DNA of 64,000 bases from Sedimentibacter sp. zth1. GTDB lineage: Bacteria > Bacillota > Clostridia > Tissierellales > Sedimentibacteraceae. Each line of letters opens with the position of its first letter. Positions within the stretch are counted from its first letter, which is position 1. The notes beneath the pieces are model-generated. The model had not been told where the DNA came from and did no database searches. It saw only the letters and a list, made by a program, of their open reading frames with translations. Shown here in pieces: positions 17,650 through 26,677 of the stretch. Location of the stretch: contig NZ_CP071445.1 of NCBI RefSeq assembly GCF_017352195.1, positions 1,240,001 through 1,304,000 on the forward strand, written 5' to 3'. A program made the translations under genes and the position numbers.

Positions 17650-17709
17650 CTGAGTTTCTTTTACTTTACAATGAAGATAATTTCAAAATTATACGTTTTG
17701 GTATTACAC

Positions 17710-18237
17710 TTATATAATTTCGTCTAAATGTGCCTTATAGAATTTTGCTTTAAATGTTTGACTTTGGTCAAACTTGCTATATTCTCCAAACTTCAAAAAT
17801 TTCAATCCGCATTTTTCCATAACCTTACCAGATGCAGGATTATCTATTGCGTGATTGGCACTGAAATCTTTTGCTCCAAAATTATCATATGCGAATTTCA
17901 TCATACATTTTGTCGCTTCTGTCGCTAAACCTTGATTCCAGTAATCATACCGAATATTATAGCCAAAATCCCATGCACCCTTTTCACTGTTATATCCAAT
18001 ATCGCCACTACCAATCAACAAATTATTTTCTTTTAAAACAAAGCCAAAATTGTAAGTCTCAACTTCAGATTGCAGGTTTGCAAGCCATATTCTAACATCA
18101 TCTAAGCTTGTATATGTCAGATAAGGCATATATTTAGTTACCCTCTCATCACTCACCCAAATATAAACTGCTTCCGCATCATCTACTGAAAGAGGACGTA
18201 ATATTAATCTATCTGTTTTAAGAATAGGGATTTTCAT
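17710..18237 (-). CDS. GNAT acetyltransferase, RimJ/RimL type
   Basis: 175 residues, starting MKIPILKTDRLILRPLSVDD, the standard RimJ/RimL opening. The acetyl-CoA loop is RYDYWNQGLATEATKCMM (about residue 96), then DNPASGKVMEKCGLKFL. Likely acetylates an amine or a protein N-terminus. It resembles its neighbour at 17029 in length and layout but is not a recent copy by eye. It is a separate unit, ended by the hairpin at 17620-17649. Confidence 0.8.
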   Translation of the reverse strand: MKIPILKTDRLILRPLSVDDAEAVYIWVSDERVTKYMPYLTYTSLDDVRIWLANLQSEVETYNFGFVLKENNLLIGSGDIGYNSEKGAWDFGYNIRYDYWNQGLATEATKCMMKFAYDNFGAKDFSANHAIDNPASGKVMEKCGLKFLKFGEYSKFDQSQTFKAKFYKAHLDEII

Positions 18238-18456
18238 AGCTACTACCTCAACAATCTAAATGTAATTATCTTTAATCTGTAAATTCTAACAATTTTAACT
18301 TAACTATATTGCTATTATATAACATATATTTCCAAAATACCACTATGAATTTCTTGCATAAATAGAACTGCCTCTTATGTGCTTTTCGAGACATTACAAA
18401 TAAACTTTCCTTATGATTTCATTTATACGATAATAGAAATAATGGCTACACGAAAA

Positions 18457-18548
18457 ACTACAGAGAATAGCTAGAACAAGACCACAGAGACTGGCAATAA
18501 AATGACCACGGAGGATAGCTATAATTAGGAAGACTACAGAGCATAGCT
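18457..18548. repeat. Degenerate 16-bp direct repeats with about 24-bp period
   Basis: Copies: ACTACAGAGAATAGCT (18457-18472), ACCACAGAGACTGGC (18481-18495), ACCACGGAGGATAGCT (18505-18520) and ACTACAGAGCATAGCT (18533-18548). Steps are 24, 24 and 28 bases. They are too diverged for a CRISPR array, and no cas genes are present. Confidence 0.6.
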
Positions 18549-18591
18549 ATAAATTATACAAAGACTATCTATAATAAGCCCATAAATAGAA

Positions 18592-18620
18592 AAAAGCTAA
18601 TCTGCAATAGATTAGCTTTT
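18592..18620. terminator. Terminator of hbd
   Basis: A 12-bp perfect stem, AAAAGCTAATCT (18592-18603) with AGATTAGCTTTT (18609-18620). On the minus strand it follows the hbd stop and ends in T. Confidence 0.75.
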
Positions 18621-18635
18621 TTATGTATTATTATA

Positions 18636-19484
18636 TTATTTGCTGTAGTCGTAAAAACCTTTACCAGTTTTTCTACCAAGTTGACCTGCTCTAACCATTT
18701 TTTTAAGAAGTGGAGCTGGTCTGTATTTAGAATCACCAAGTTCGTTATAAAGAACTTCCATGATTGCCAAGCAAACATCAAGACCAATTAAGTCAGCTAA
18801 TGCTAAAGGTCCCATTGGATGGTTACATCCATTTAAAACACCTTTATCTATGTCTTCAACAGTTGCAACACCTTCATCTGCTACAAATATTGCTTCATTA
18901 ATAAATGGAATTAATACTCTGTTTACAACAAATCCTGCTTTATCTTGAACTTTTATCATTGTTTTACCCATTTGCTCTCCTAATGAGTAAATTGTATTAT
19001 ATGTATCTTCAGAAGTTTGATATCCCATAACAACTTCTAATAATTTCATAACTGGTACTGGATTGAAGAAGTGCATTCCAATAACTTTATCAACTCTTTT
19101 TGTTACACTAGCTAACTCTGTGATTGATATTGAAGATGTGTTACTTGCAAGTATAGTATCTGGCTTACAAATAGAATCTAATTTTTTAAAGTAATCTTTC
19201 TTTAATTCCATGTTTTCTGCTATAGCTTCTACAACTAAATCTGCATCTTTAGCATCCTCTAAATTATTAGTAGCATTGAAGTTATTTAAAGAATGTTCTT
19301 TTTGTTCTTCTGTCATTCTACCCTTAGCAACTAACTTATCTAATTTTTTTATCATTTTTTCTTTAACAACCTCAGGTTTTTTAGAAGTAACTACAGTTAC
19401 ATTAAATCCCTTTGTAATAGCAGTCTGACAAATACCTGAACCCATTGTTCCTGAACCAATAACAAATATCTTTTTAACTTCCAT
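18636..19484 (-). CDS. hbd: 3-hydroxybutyryl-CoA dehydrogenase
   Basis: 282-residue NAD(P)-dependent enzyme that reduces acetoacetyl-CoA to 3-hydroxybutyryl-CoA in clostridial butyrate formation. The Rossmann motif is [11 protein letters not shown] (residues 7-17). The catalytic His lies in [17 protein letters not shown] (about 138), with [13 protein letters not shown] before it and the C-terminal dimer domain ending [22 protein letters not shown]. It stands apart from the crotonase gene at 36.5 kb, so the butyrate genes are not in a single bcs operon here. Confidence 0.94.
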   Translation of the reverse strand: MEVKKIFVIGSGTMGSGICQTAITKGFNVTVVTSKKPEVVKEKMIKKLDKLVAKGRMTEEQKEHSLNNFNATNNLEDAKDADLVVEAIAENMELKKDYFKKLDSICKPDTILASNTSSISITELASVTKRVDKVIGMHFFNPVPVMKLLEVVMGYQTSEDTYNTIYSLGEQMGKTMIKVQDKAGFVVNRVLIPFINEAIFVADEGVATVEDIDKGVLNGCNHPMGPLALADLIGLDVCLAIMEVLYNELGDSKYRPAPLLKKMVRAGQLGRKTGKGFYDYSK

Positions 19485-19770
19485 TTTAATCCTCCTATTA
19501 AATTCATATGTTATTTTTTTAACATTAATTATTAAAATTTTACTAAAATTAGTCTAACATATATTTCTGCATTTATCAATAGATTTTAGCAACTGTTATC
19601 TTAATTAATGTATTACTGAATAAATTTAATTTAGATAGTTTAATTTAAAAATTAACTAATTTAGTAAAGTTGAATTATTTTTTAACAAATGGTCGAAATA
19701 TTTTATTTGTATTAATGACAAATATTTGATAAAATGATAATTAATAAATATAGAAAAAGGAGAATAAGTT

Positions 19771-20610
19771 GTGAATTTTTCATTGATTAAGAGATTTGCA
19801 AATAAAATTAGTGACGATGATATTTTTGCACTAAGTGCTCAATTCTCATATTATATAATTTTAGGTATATTTCCATTCATGTTTCTATTGGTAATATTTA
19901 TGGGATACTATTCTAACTCACTTTTTGATATACTAAATTCATTTAAAAATTTTATACCTAAGGAAATATATTCTTTACTAATTAGCCTTACTTCTGACTC
20001 AGTTGCTAATTACAAGCTACCTTATTTTTCTGTTAGCATTATCGTTTTATTATGGTCCGCATCATCTGGAAGTGTTGGAATAATAAAAGGAATAAATAAA
20101 GCAAATGATTGCACCATAAAAAAGAATTATATTTTTATGAAGACATTTGGATTACTATTCACTCTAGCGCTTACTATATCATTTCAAATAGCTCTATTTG
20201 TAATAGTAATAGGTAGATATATATTAAATTATCTACCTAAAATAATAAAGGTTACACATTTCTTATTGACACTTATACAAGTAATTAGACTTGTATTACC
20301 CATATTGCTACTAGTTATAATAATATCATTGGTATATAAATTCATACCCTATAAGAAAATTAAATTCAAATCAGTTTTACCAGGATCTATAATTGCAACA
20401 TTAGGCTGTATCATTAGCTCGTTGACATTTTCTGTTTATGTAAATTTCAAGAGCAATTTTTATAGTAATATTTATGGTAATTTGTCTGGTATATTTATAT
20501 TACTTCTTTGGGTTTATATGACTAGTTTTATATTTTTGCTGGGTGCAGAAATAAATGCTTTTCTAATTAGAGAAAACATTACTTTCAAAAAATTCTTTAA
20601 CATTAAGTGA
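19771..20610 (+). CDS. YihY/BrkB-family inner membrane protein
   Basis: 279 residues with six hydrophobic segments. Typical signatures are FALSAQFSYYIILGIFPFMFLL near residue 20, LWSASSGSVGIIKGINKA (about 90), and the C-terminal LLLWVYMTSFIFLLGAEINAFL. Family members are of uncertain function; some were once called ribonuclease BN by mistake. The start is GTG with SD AAGGAGAA. Its last 48 bases overlap the 3' end of the convergent rsmI gene. Confidence 0.88.
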   Translation: MNFSLIKRFANKISDDDIFALSAQFSYYIILGIFPFMFLLVIFMGYYSNSLFDILNSFKNFIPKEIYSLLISLTSDSVANYKLPYFSVSIIVLLWSASSGSVGIIKGINKANDCTIKKNYIFMKTFGLLFTLALTISFQIALFVIVIGRYILNYLPKIIKVTHFLLTLIQVIRLVLPILLLVIIISLVYKFIPYKKIKFKSVLPGSIIATLGCIISSLTFSVYVNFKSNFYSNIYGNLSGIFILLLWVYMTSFIFLLGAEINAFLIRENITFKKFFNIK

Positions 20611-21438
20611 TGCCTTGTAAGCATCATTTTTTGATGCATTCTTTTCTTCAACTATTTCTTTTACTGCATCCTTTAATGAATATTGTTTCGAATATATCTT
20701 GTCAAATATTAAAGCCTCCAAGCTAACCTTGAAACCACTTTCATCTTTCTCAACAAAATCATTATTAAAACCAATAATTGCATACTCACCTCTTTCTGCG
20801 TTTTCATCGTTTTCTATTATTTCTTTTACTTCAGATACTGTTCCATATGTGATACGTTCATGCAATTTCGTTAATTCCTTACACACACACAATTGAGCAT
20901 TTGGCATAACCTTATTTATACAATTCAAAAGATTTTTAATTCTTTTTGGTGACTCGTATATAACATAGGTTTTAATTAAATTTTGCTTAACTTCTTCAAG
21001 TGCTTCTTCTAATTCTTTGTCCTTCCTAGGTAAAAAACCATAAAATGAAAATCTGTCTGTATTTATTCCTGATACAGATAATGCTATAGTTGTTGCACAA
21101 GCACCAGCTAAACCAATAACCTCAATATTATTTTCTCTAGCTAATTTTACAATTTCATATCCTGGATCAGAAATACATGGTGTTCCTGCATCTGTTACAA
21201 TTGAAACAATTTTATCGTTTATCAATATTTCTTCTATTATTTCTTCACTTCTCTTTTTCTCATTGAATTTATGATATGAGATAAGCTTCGTTTTTATTTC
21301 AAATACATTCAATAAATTTTGCGTATGACGTGTATCTTCTGCCAATATTAAATTGCTTTCTTTTAATGCTTCTATTGCTCTTGTAGTCATGTCATTAAGA
21401 TTGCCAATAGGCGTAGGTACAATATATAATTTACTCAT
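20563..21438 (-). CDS. rsmI: 16S rRNA (cytidine1402-2'-O)-methyltransferase
   Basis: 291-residue tetrapyrrole-methylase-fold enzyme using SAM to 2'-O-methylate C1402 of 16S rRNA. Conserved blocks: LYIVPTPIGNLNDMTTRAIE at the start, LAEDTRHTQNLLN (about residue 33), VSIVTDAGTPCISDPGYE (about 78), FYGFLPRK, and YESPKRIKNLL. The C-terminal 60 residues are a helical extension. The 3' end overlaps the convergent yihY gene by 48 bases. Confidence 0.95.
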   Translation of the reverse strand: MSKLYIVPTPIGNLNDMTTRAIEALKESNLILAEDTRHTQNLLNVFEIKTKLISYHKFNEKKRSEEIIEEILINDKIVSIVTDAGTPCISDPGYEIVKLARENNIEVIGLAGACATTIALSVSGINTDRFSFYGFLPRKDKELEEALEEVKQNLIKTYVIYESPKRIKNLLNCINKVMPNAQLCVCKELTKLHERITYGTVSEVKEIIENDENAERGEYAIIGFNNDFVEKDESGFKVSLEALIFDKIYSKQYSLKDAVKEIVEEKNASKNDAYKASLNVKEFFESNVFSN

Positions 21439-21510
21439 GTTTACTATCCTTTTTATCTTTAGTATTATTTTTATTTATAGTATAACATAAATATATTTGA
21501 TTATAAATAA

Positions 21511-21537
21511 AAAACTCTATGCTTACCACAGAGTTTT
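21511..21537 (-). terminator. Putative terminator of the 106-residue unknown gene
   Basis: AAAACTCT (21511-21518) pairs with AGAGTTTT (21530-21537), with T-rich sequence on the minus-strand exit side. Confidence 0.55.
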
Positions 21538-21553
21538 ATCAATATTAAAATCT

Positions 21554-21874
21554 CTATTTAATTTTATTTAGAAATTCATTTAATTTATTCTTTTGGTCTT
21601 TATTTAAAAACATTTCAAATTTTTTAATTTCATTTAATTTTTTATTAAACTCTTTTTCACCTAACTGACTTTTTAATTTTTGGCTATATTCATGAGCATC
21701 TTTTAATATTTCATCGTTTGACTTATCTTTATACTTTTCTTTAAACTGATTAAATTCATTTTTATTAATTATATTTTGAGTCTTTGGATCATTTATTATA
21801 TCCTGTACTTCTTTTTTGTTCATAAGATTATTAACATTATTATCATCAAAACTCTTAAATATATTATTAGACAT
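21554..21874 (-). CDS. Hypothetical Lys/Glu/Asn-rich helical protein
   Basis: 106 residues, charged and without membrane or signal segments. Family not recognised. The first part contains NNLMNKKEVQDIINDPKTQN and the last part is strongly helical (EFNKKLNEIKKFEMFLNKDQ), like a small coiled-coil protein. SD AAGGGG. It is divergent from the 22016 gene, with a 140-base spacer that may hold promoters for both. Confidence 0.6.
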   Translation of the reverse strand: MSNNIFKSFDDNNVNNLMNKKEVQDIINDPKTQNIINKNEFNQFKEKYKDKSNDEILKDAHEYSQKLKSQLGEKEFNKKLNEIKKFEMFLNKDQKNKLNEFLNKIK

Positions 21875-22015
21875 ACAATACCCCTTTCATAATAATTTAT
21901 AATTAATTCTATGAGTATTATATTTATATATTACAGATATGTTCATAGTTTATTAAAATTAAACAAATTAAATATAATGAACATTTTTGGTAGTTGAACA
22001 TAAAATATATAAATA

Positions 22016-22690
22016 TTGTATTTGTGTGCAAAAGAAGGTGATATTATTCCAATCCATTTGTTATTGTATTTAATTGGTGCTAGATACATATTTGGTAATA
22101 AAAATTTTGGTAATGCAACTCATATGCTATCCAATGTTGCTGGCAGCATAGTTTCTAATCCATACAAGATTGAGAGTACTCTTAATGTGGTTAGAATGCT
22201 TGCTCCTCTTACATCTGCTAAAACAGTTAGTAAAATCAATGTTTTTTTGCCAATAATTGAAAAGTTCAGTAGTATTCTTGGTATGTATAGTTTCCTTAAC
22301 AAAGCACAGAACTATGCTCCAATACAATCGCTTAGTGATAAACCACCTCTAGAAAAAATTAGCGCATTAATTTCTAATGGGAATATACCAATTGGTAAAG
22401 TACTCGCTCAACCACTTATAGCTAAAAATATGGATAAAATTGTTGGTCAAGTGGTGCAAGGACTAGTAGCAAATAGTTTAAAGGATGGCAATATGGAACA
22501 GATGATTTCAAGTTTAATGAGCGAAATGTCATCAAATAGTAATTCTAAGAATATGAGTACTCAAGAAACTGCTGCAGCCAATAAGGATAATTCTGAAAAT
22601 GGTAATTCACAACTAGATATAGGTAAATTGATAGAAATGTTTGGACCTTTATTAAATAATTCTTCAAATCAAAAAACAAATAGTTTTTAA
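22016..22690 (+). CDS. Hypothetical protein, start uncertain
   Basis: Up to 224 residues, family not recognised. A hydrophobic stretch (PIHLLLYLIGARYIFG, about residues 12-28) comes early, followed by small-residue-rich helices and a Ser/Asn-rich C-terminus (MSSNSNSKNMSTQ, ending NNSSNQKTNSF). TTG at 22016 has no SD. The only SD-like site (GAAGGTG at 22034-22040) points at an ATT codon five bases later, so the true start may be that rare codon or a later one. The terminator stem overlaps the stop. Confidence 0.6.
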   Translation: MYLCAKEGDIIPIHLLLYLIGARYIFGNKNFGNATHMLSNVAGSIVSNPYKIESTLNVVRMLAPLTSAKTVSKINVFLPIIEKFSSILGMYSFLNKAQNYAPIQSLSDKPPLEKISALISNGNIPIGKVLAQPLIAKNMDKIVGQVVQGLVANSLKDGNMEQMISSLMSEMSSNSNSKNMSTQETAAANKDNSENGNSQLDIGKLIEMFGPLLNNSSNQKTNSF

Positions 22691-22706
22691 AAGCTATTTG
22701 TTTTTT
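22671..22706 (+). terminator. Terminator overlapping the 3' end of the 22016 gene
   Basis: AAAAAACAAATAG (22671-22683) pairs with CTATTTGTTTTTT (22694-22706). The stop codon lies in the loop. Confidence 0.75.
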
Positions 22707-22782
22707 ATTATTTGACGATTTTACTTAAAAACGTTATTATATATACAACACAAAAATTATACAAATAAAAAAGGTGATTAAG

Positions 22783-24696
22783 ATGATAATTTTATCTTGC
22801 AATAACATTTCTAAAGCATATGTCGTAGATAATATAATAGAAAATATTTCATTTACTATAAATGATGACGAGAGAGTTGGATTAATAGGAATTAATGGTG
22901 CTGGTAAAACAACACTATTCAATATATTAACAAAAGAATTAGAGTATGATTCTGGAGATATAATAATACCTAAAAACAAGAAAATAGCTTATTTAAAGCA
23001 AAACACTAAAATTGAAAGTAAAAAAACTATTTACCAGGAAATGCTTACAATGTTTGATGATATCATAAATATGGAAAGCAAATTAAGAGATTTAGAAAAT
23101 GAGATTAGTAAATTCACTACTCATGATCATACTGGAGAACTTGATAAGCTAATGGATACATATTCAAAGTTAAATGAAGAGTTTGATCATCTCAATGGTT
23201 ATGGATACGAATCTCAAATACGAGGCGTTCTAAACGGTTTGAGCTTCAGCGAAGAAGATTTTGAAAAGCCAATAAATATTTTAAGCGGTGGTCAAAAAAC
23301 CAGAGTAATGCTTGCAAAACTTTTGTTGGAAAAAGCTGATATTTTGCTGCTAGATGAACCCACTAATCACTTAGATATAACAGCAATTTCATGGCTTGAA
23401 AAATATTTAAGGGATTTTAAAGGTGCTGTAATAATTATTTCGCATGATAGATATTTTCTTGATAACACTGTTAACAGAATTCTTTTGCTTGAGAATAAAA
23501 ACATTAAATCATATAATGGTACTTACTCACAATTCATGCAAAAAAGAAAATTGGAATTAGAGCAACAAATAAGAAAGTTTGAGAATTTTGAAAAGGAAGT
23601 TCAAAAACAAGAAGAAATGATTAATAGACTTCATGCCTATGGAAGTAAACGTAATATAAGACAAGCCTTTAGTAGGCAAAAGGCTCTTGACAAAATGAAA
23701 AAAGTTGAAAAGCCTATATTGGATAGTAGAAAAGTTAATTTAAGATTTACTCCTAAGTTAAGGAGTGGTATTGATGTCTTAAAAGTTGAAAATCTATCTA
23801 AAAGCTACAATAACAAAAATATTTTTGATGATATTAGTTTTAATGTTTATAGAGGTGAAAAGGTTGGTATTATAGGTCCAAATGGTATAGGTAAATCAAC
23901 AATATTAAAAATAATAGCTCAAAAAATTAATGAATTTTTAGGCATAGTAACTCCAGGCCATTTTGTCAATATAGGATATTATGATCAAGAACAAACACAC
24001 TTAGACAATGAAAGCACTATAATTGATGAAATTTGGGATGATAATCCTAAATTCAATTATTATGATGTTAGGTCACTTTTAGCGCAATTTTTATTTACTG
24101 GCGATGATTTATATAAAATCATTGCGGATTTGAGTGGTGGAGAAAAAGGAAGGTTATCGCTTTTAAAATTGATGCTTTCAGAAGCAAACTTTTTGTTAAT
24201 GGACGAACCGACAAATCACTTAGATATTGACTCTAAAGAAATACTTGAAGATGCACTAATAAATTACGATGGAACCATCCTAGTTGTATCACATGATAGA
24301 TATTTTCTAAACAAGGTAACTACAAAAATCATTGATATGTCAACTGAAGGCATATTCGAATATCTTGGAAATTATAATTATTATATAGAAAAAAAAGCTG
24401 AACTTGAACAAACAGACGAAGAAATAGTTATACAAAAAACGAAGACACAAATAAATGCTGAAAGAAAGAAAGAGAAAGAACTAAATGCAGTAAAGAAAAA
24501 AAAAGATAAAGAAATTAAAGATTTAGAAATATCTATTGAAAAACATGAAAATGATATCGCTGAGATAGAGACGCAACTCTGTGATACTGAAATCTATGAG
24601 GATACAGCTTTAGTTTTGGAAATTAATAATAAGCTTAAAAACCTCAATACAAAATTAGAGGAGCTTTATGATACTTGGTCAACTCTAAATGAATGA
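22783..24696 (+). CDS. ABC-F family ATPase (YdiF-like)
   Basis: 637 residues with two ABC domains and no membrane segments. Domain 1: Walker A GINGAGKTTL, signature LSGGQKTRVM, Walker B ILLLDEPTNHLD. Linker of about 80 residues with charged helices (residues 240-320). Domain 2: Walker A GPNGIGKST, signature LSGGEKGRLS, LLMDEPTNHLDID. A C-terminal Lys/Glu coiled coil (about 545-637) is typical of YdiF/Uup-type proteins. ABC-F proteins bind ribosomes and rescue or tune translation; some give antibiotic resistance. ATG at 22783 follows AAGGTG; the GTG at 22774 is inside it. Confidence 0.92.
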   Translation: MIILSCNNISKAYVVDNIIENISFTINDDERVGLIGINGAGKTTLFNILTKELEYDSGDIIIPKNKKIAYLKQNTKIESKKTIYQEMLTMFDDIINMESKLRDLENEISKFTTHDHTGELDKLMDTYSKLNEEFDHLNGYGYESQIRGVLNGLSFSEEDFEKPINILSGGQKTRVMLAKLLLEKADILLLDEPTNHLDITAISWLEKYLRDFKGAVIIISHDRYFLDNTVNRILLLENKNIKSYNGTYSQFMQKRKLELEQQIRKFENFEKEVQKQEEMINRLHAYGSKRNIRQAFSRQKALDKMKKVEKPILDSRKVNLRFTPKLRSGIDVLKVENLSKSYNNKNIFDDISFNVYRGEKVGIIGPNGIGKSTILKIIAQKINEFLGIVTPGHFVNIGYYDQEQTHLDNESTIIDEIWDDNPKFNYYDVRSLLAQFLFTGDDLYKIIADLSGGEKGRLSLLKLMLSEANFLLMDEPTNHLDIDSKEILEDALINYDGTILVVSHDRYFLNKVTTKIIDMSTEGIFEYLGNYNYYIEKKAELEQTDEEIVIQKTKTQINAERKKEKELNAVKKKKDKEIKDLEISIEKHENDIAEIETQLCDTEIYEDTALVLEINNKLKNLNTKLEELYDTWSTLNE

Positions 24697-24710
24697 AAAA
24701 GTTGCTCAGT

Positions 24711-24754
24711 AAAAAATTATCCACCGGTTGTTTACAACATGTGGATAATTTTTT
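24711..24754. terminator. Terminator between the ABC-F gene and tsaD
   Basis: A 14-bp perfect stem, AAAAAATTATCCAC (24711-24724) with GTGGATAATTTTTT (24741-24754), works on both strands. Its arms contain DnaA-box-like sequence. Confidence 0.8.
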
Positions 24755-24799
24755 CTGTATTTTTACAACTTATCCTCTTTTATTAACACATGTGGATAA
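24717..24799. promoter_or_regulatory. Cluster of DnaA-box sequences
   Basis: TGTGGATAA, the reverse complement of the consensus DnaA box TTATCCACA, occurs exactly at 24740-24748 and 24791-24799. Near matches are TTATCCACC (24717-24725) and TTATCCTCT (24770-24778). Four sites lie within 83 bases of AT-rich DNA between convergent genes. Part of this is explained by the terminator stem. Confidence 0.4.
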
Positions 24800-24827
24800 A
24801 TTATTAACATTCTTTTGTATTTATATA

Positions 24828-25844
24828 TTAAATGTCCAAATTTGGGTCTGCATTTAAATCATACCCAACAAATTCTTTGTTCAAAAATTTAAAATATGCA
24901 CAGCTACCTATCATTGCAGCGTTATCTGTACACAGGATAGGCGATGGTCTGTAAAATTTTATATTATTTTTATCGCATTCATTCTTCAAAACTTCCCTAA
25001 GTCTAGAGTTTGATGCAACTCCACCTGCTAATGCCACCTGTTTACAATTTTTAATTTTTGCTGCTTTTATTGCTTTATTTACTAACACATCAACAACAGC
25101 TTCTTGAAAAGATGCAGCGACGTCAGCAAATACAATTTCTTCACCTTTTTGCTTTGATCGATTTACGTAGTTTAGTACAGAAGATTTTAATCCGCTAAAG
25201 CTAAAATCCAAAGTATCATCCTTAAGCATAACTCTAGGAAAATGTATAGCATCTTTATTTCCCGATTTAGCTAGTTTATCTACCTTTGGTCCTCCTGGAT
25301 AGCCTAAATTCAAACACCTAGCTATTTTGTCATAAGCCTCGCCAGCAGCATCATCCCTAGTTCTTCCCATAACTTCATATTTATTATAACTTTCTACATA
25401 AACTAAATGAGTATGTCCACCTGATACAACCAAGCACATATATGGAGGTTCTAAGGTTTTGTCTTCTATATAGTTAGCGCTAATATGACCTTCTATATGG
25501 TTTACACCAATCAATGGTTTTTCCCAAGCATATGCTAAAGCCTTTGCTGTATTTATACCAACAAGCAAAGCACCAACAAGACCCGGACCATATGTCACTG
25601 CTACAGCATCTATATCTTCAATTCCAACGTTAGCTTCATCTAAAGCATCCTTAATAACAGTATCTATATTTTCAATATGTTTTCTAGAAGCTACCTCTGG
25701 TACAACACCACCATATTTTTTATGAATATCGATTTGTGTTGATATAACGTTAGAAAAAACCTCTCTACCATTTCGTACAACTGCTGCTGCAGTTTCATCA
25801 CAAGATGATTCTATTGCAAGTATGTTTATATTCTTATTTTCCAT
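24828..25844 (-). CDS. tsaD: tRNA N6-adenosine threonylcarbamoyltransferase
   Basis: 338 residues; catalytic subunit of the t6A37 machinery that transfers threonylcarbamoyl from TC-AMP to tRNAs reading ANN codons. Seen: [16 protein letters not shown] at the start, the metal-binding [11 protein letters not shown] (about residue 111), [11 protein letters not shown], and the C-terminal [13 protein letters not shown] and [14 protein letters not shown]. Last gene of the tsaE-tsaB-rimI-vanY-tsaD run, two bases after the VanY-like gene. TsaC was not seen in this window. Confidence 0.96.
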   Translation of the reverse strand: MENKNINILAIESSCDETAAAVVRNGREVFSNVISTQIDIHKKYGGVVPEVASRKHIENIDTVIKDALDEANVGIEDIDAVAVTYGPGLVGALLVGINTAKALAYAWEKPLIGVNHIEGHISANYIEDKTLEPPYMCLVVSGGHTHLVYVESYNKYEVMGRTRDDAAGEAYDKIARCLNLGYPGGPKVDKLAKSGNKDAIHFPRVMLKDDTLDFSFSGLKSSVLNYVNRSKQKGEEIVFADVAASFQEAVVDVLVNKAIKAAKIKNCKQVALAGGVASNSRLREVLKNECDKNNIKFYRPSPILCTDNAAMIGSCAYFKFLNKEFVGYDLNADPNLDI

Positions 25845-25846
25845 TT

Positions 25847-26677
25847 CTATTCTCCAAATAAATATTCGTCAAGAGTTAATTCACTTTCATAAACCTTTTT
25901 GGCAAGTTCCTTACCTATATATCTTATATGCCAAGGTTCATACATATATCCTGTTATACTTTCTTTACCTTTAGGGTATCTTACTATAAAACCATATTTA
26001 TATGAATTTTCATTAATCCATTTGCCTTCATCAGTATCACCAAAATCTTCAGTTAACTGTAAATTAACAGTTTCACTAGTTATATCCATAGCAAGCCCGG
26101 TTTGATGCTCACTTTGACCTGGTTTTGCACTAAATGTATCAGCGGCTTCTTGTCCATGGTTAGTAACATATCCATTATATAATGATACTTGTGTATTATA
26201 CGACCTATATCCTGACCTAGCATAAAGCTGTATATCTAATTCCTCTTTTGCCTTTTCAAAAAGATCTGTTAACGCATCAGCTGCCTCTTTTTTTAACTGA
26301 TTAACCTCAGGATTTGCTAAACATGTTGGTACATCAGTTAGGGTAACCAAATCTTCAGGTACATATTTTTCATCTAAATTACGCTGTTTATTTACTACAA
26401 CTTCAATTGATTCAACATTGGTAACCACATTATTTTCATCTAAGAATGTTTCAACTACAGCTTCATCATCTTTACTATCATTACTACCTACAACTTCGTT
26501 CTCATTATCGTCTTTATTATCATTACTTCCTACATTTACATTATTTGTATCTCGATCGCTGTCCTTAATAACTATATTGTTATCTTTTGTACCCCTATCT
26601 CCACATGCATTTATAAAAACTAAAACTAATATTAAGCATACTAATAAAAATATTTTCATTTTCGAAATCTTATACAT
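25847..26677 (-). CDS. VanY-type D-alanyl-D-alanine carboxypeptidase lipoprotein
   Basis: 276 residues. A lipoprotein signal (residues 1-25, lipobox INAC) is followed by a low-complexity Asp/Asn/Gly linker (about 26-70), then a VanY (M15B) domain with zinc and catalytic motifs SGYRSYNTQ, the SxHxxGxAxD motif in [11 protein letters not shown] and EPWHIRYIG. It would trim the terminal D-Ala of peptidoglycan stem peptides outside the membrane. The start codon follows the rimI stop directly (TAAATG), and tsaD starts two bases after its end, so it sits inside the t6A operon. No van resistance genes are near, so wall maturation is more likely than vancomycin resistance. Confidence 0.88.
   Translation of the reverse strand: MYKISKMKIFLLVCLILVLVFINACGDRGTKDNNIVIKDSDRDTNNVNVGSNDNKDDNENEVVGSNDSKDDEAVVETFLDENNVVTNVESIEVVVNKQRNLDEKYVPEDLVTLTDVPTCLANPEVNQLKKEAADALTDLFEKAKEELDIQLYARSGYRSYNTQVSLYNGYVTNHGQEAADTFSAKPGQSEHQTGLAMDITSETVNLQLTEDFGDTDEGKWINENSYKYGFIVRYPKGKESITGYMYEPWHIRYIGKELAKKVYESELTLDEYLFGE

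Larger units (their letters stand above)
18238..18635. other. Gene-free 400 bases with a degenerate repeat array
   Basis: No credible coding frame. The left part is plain AT-rich DNA upstream of the GNAT gene. From 18457 to 18548 there are four imperfect copies of ACTACAGAG-N-ATAGCT at 24-28 base steps (listed separately). The right end holds the hbd terminator. Confidence 0.6.

Noticed and set aside
18457-18548. CRISPR array
   Set aside because: The repeats are too diverged, spacers are 8-12 bases, and no cas gene is present.
18569-18787. 72-codon minus-strand frame over the hbd 3' end
   Set aside because: Out-of-frame overlap with hbd that runs through the terminator hairpin.
25847-26677. 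Vancomycin resistance gene
   Set aside because: VanY-like domain only; no vanH, ligase, vanX or two-component genes are near.
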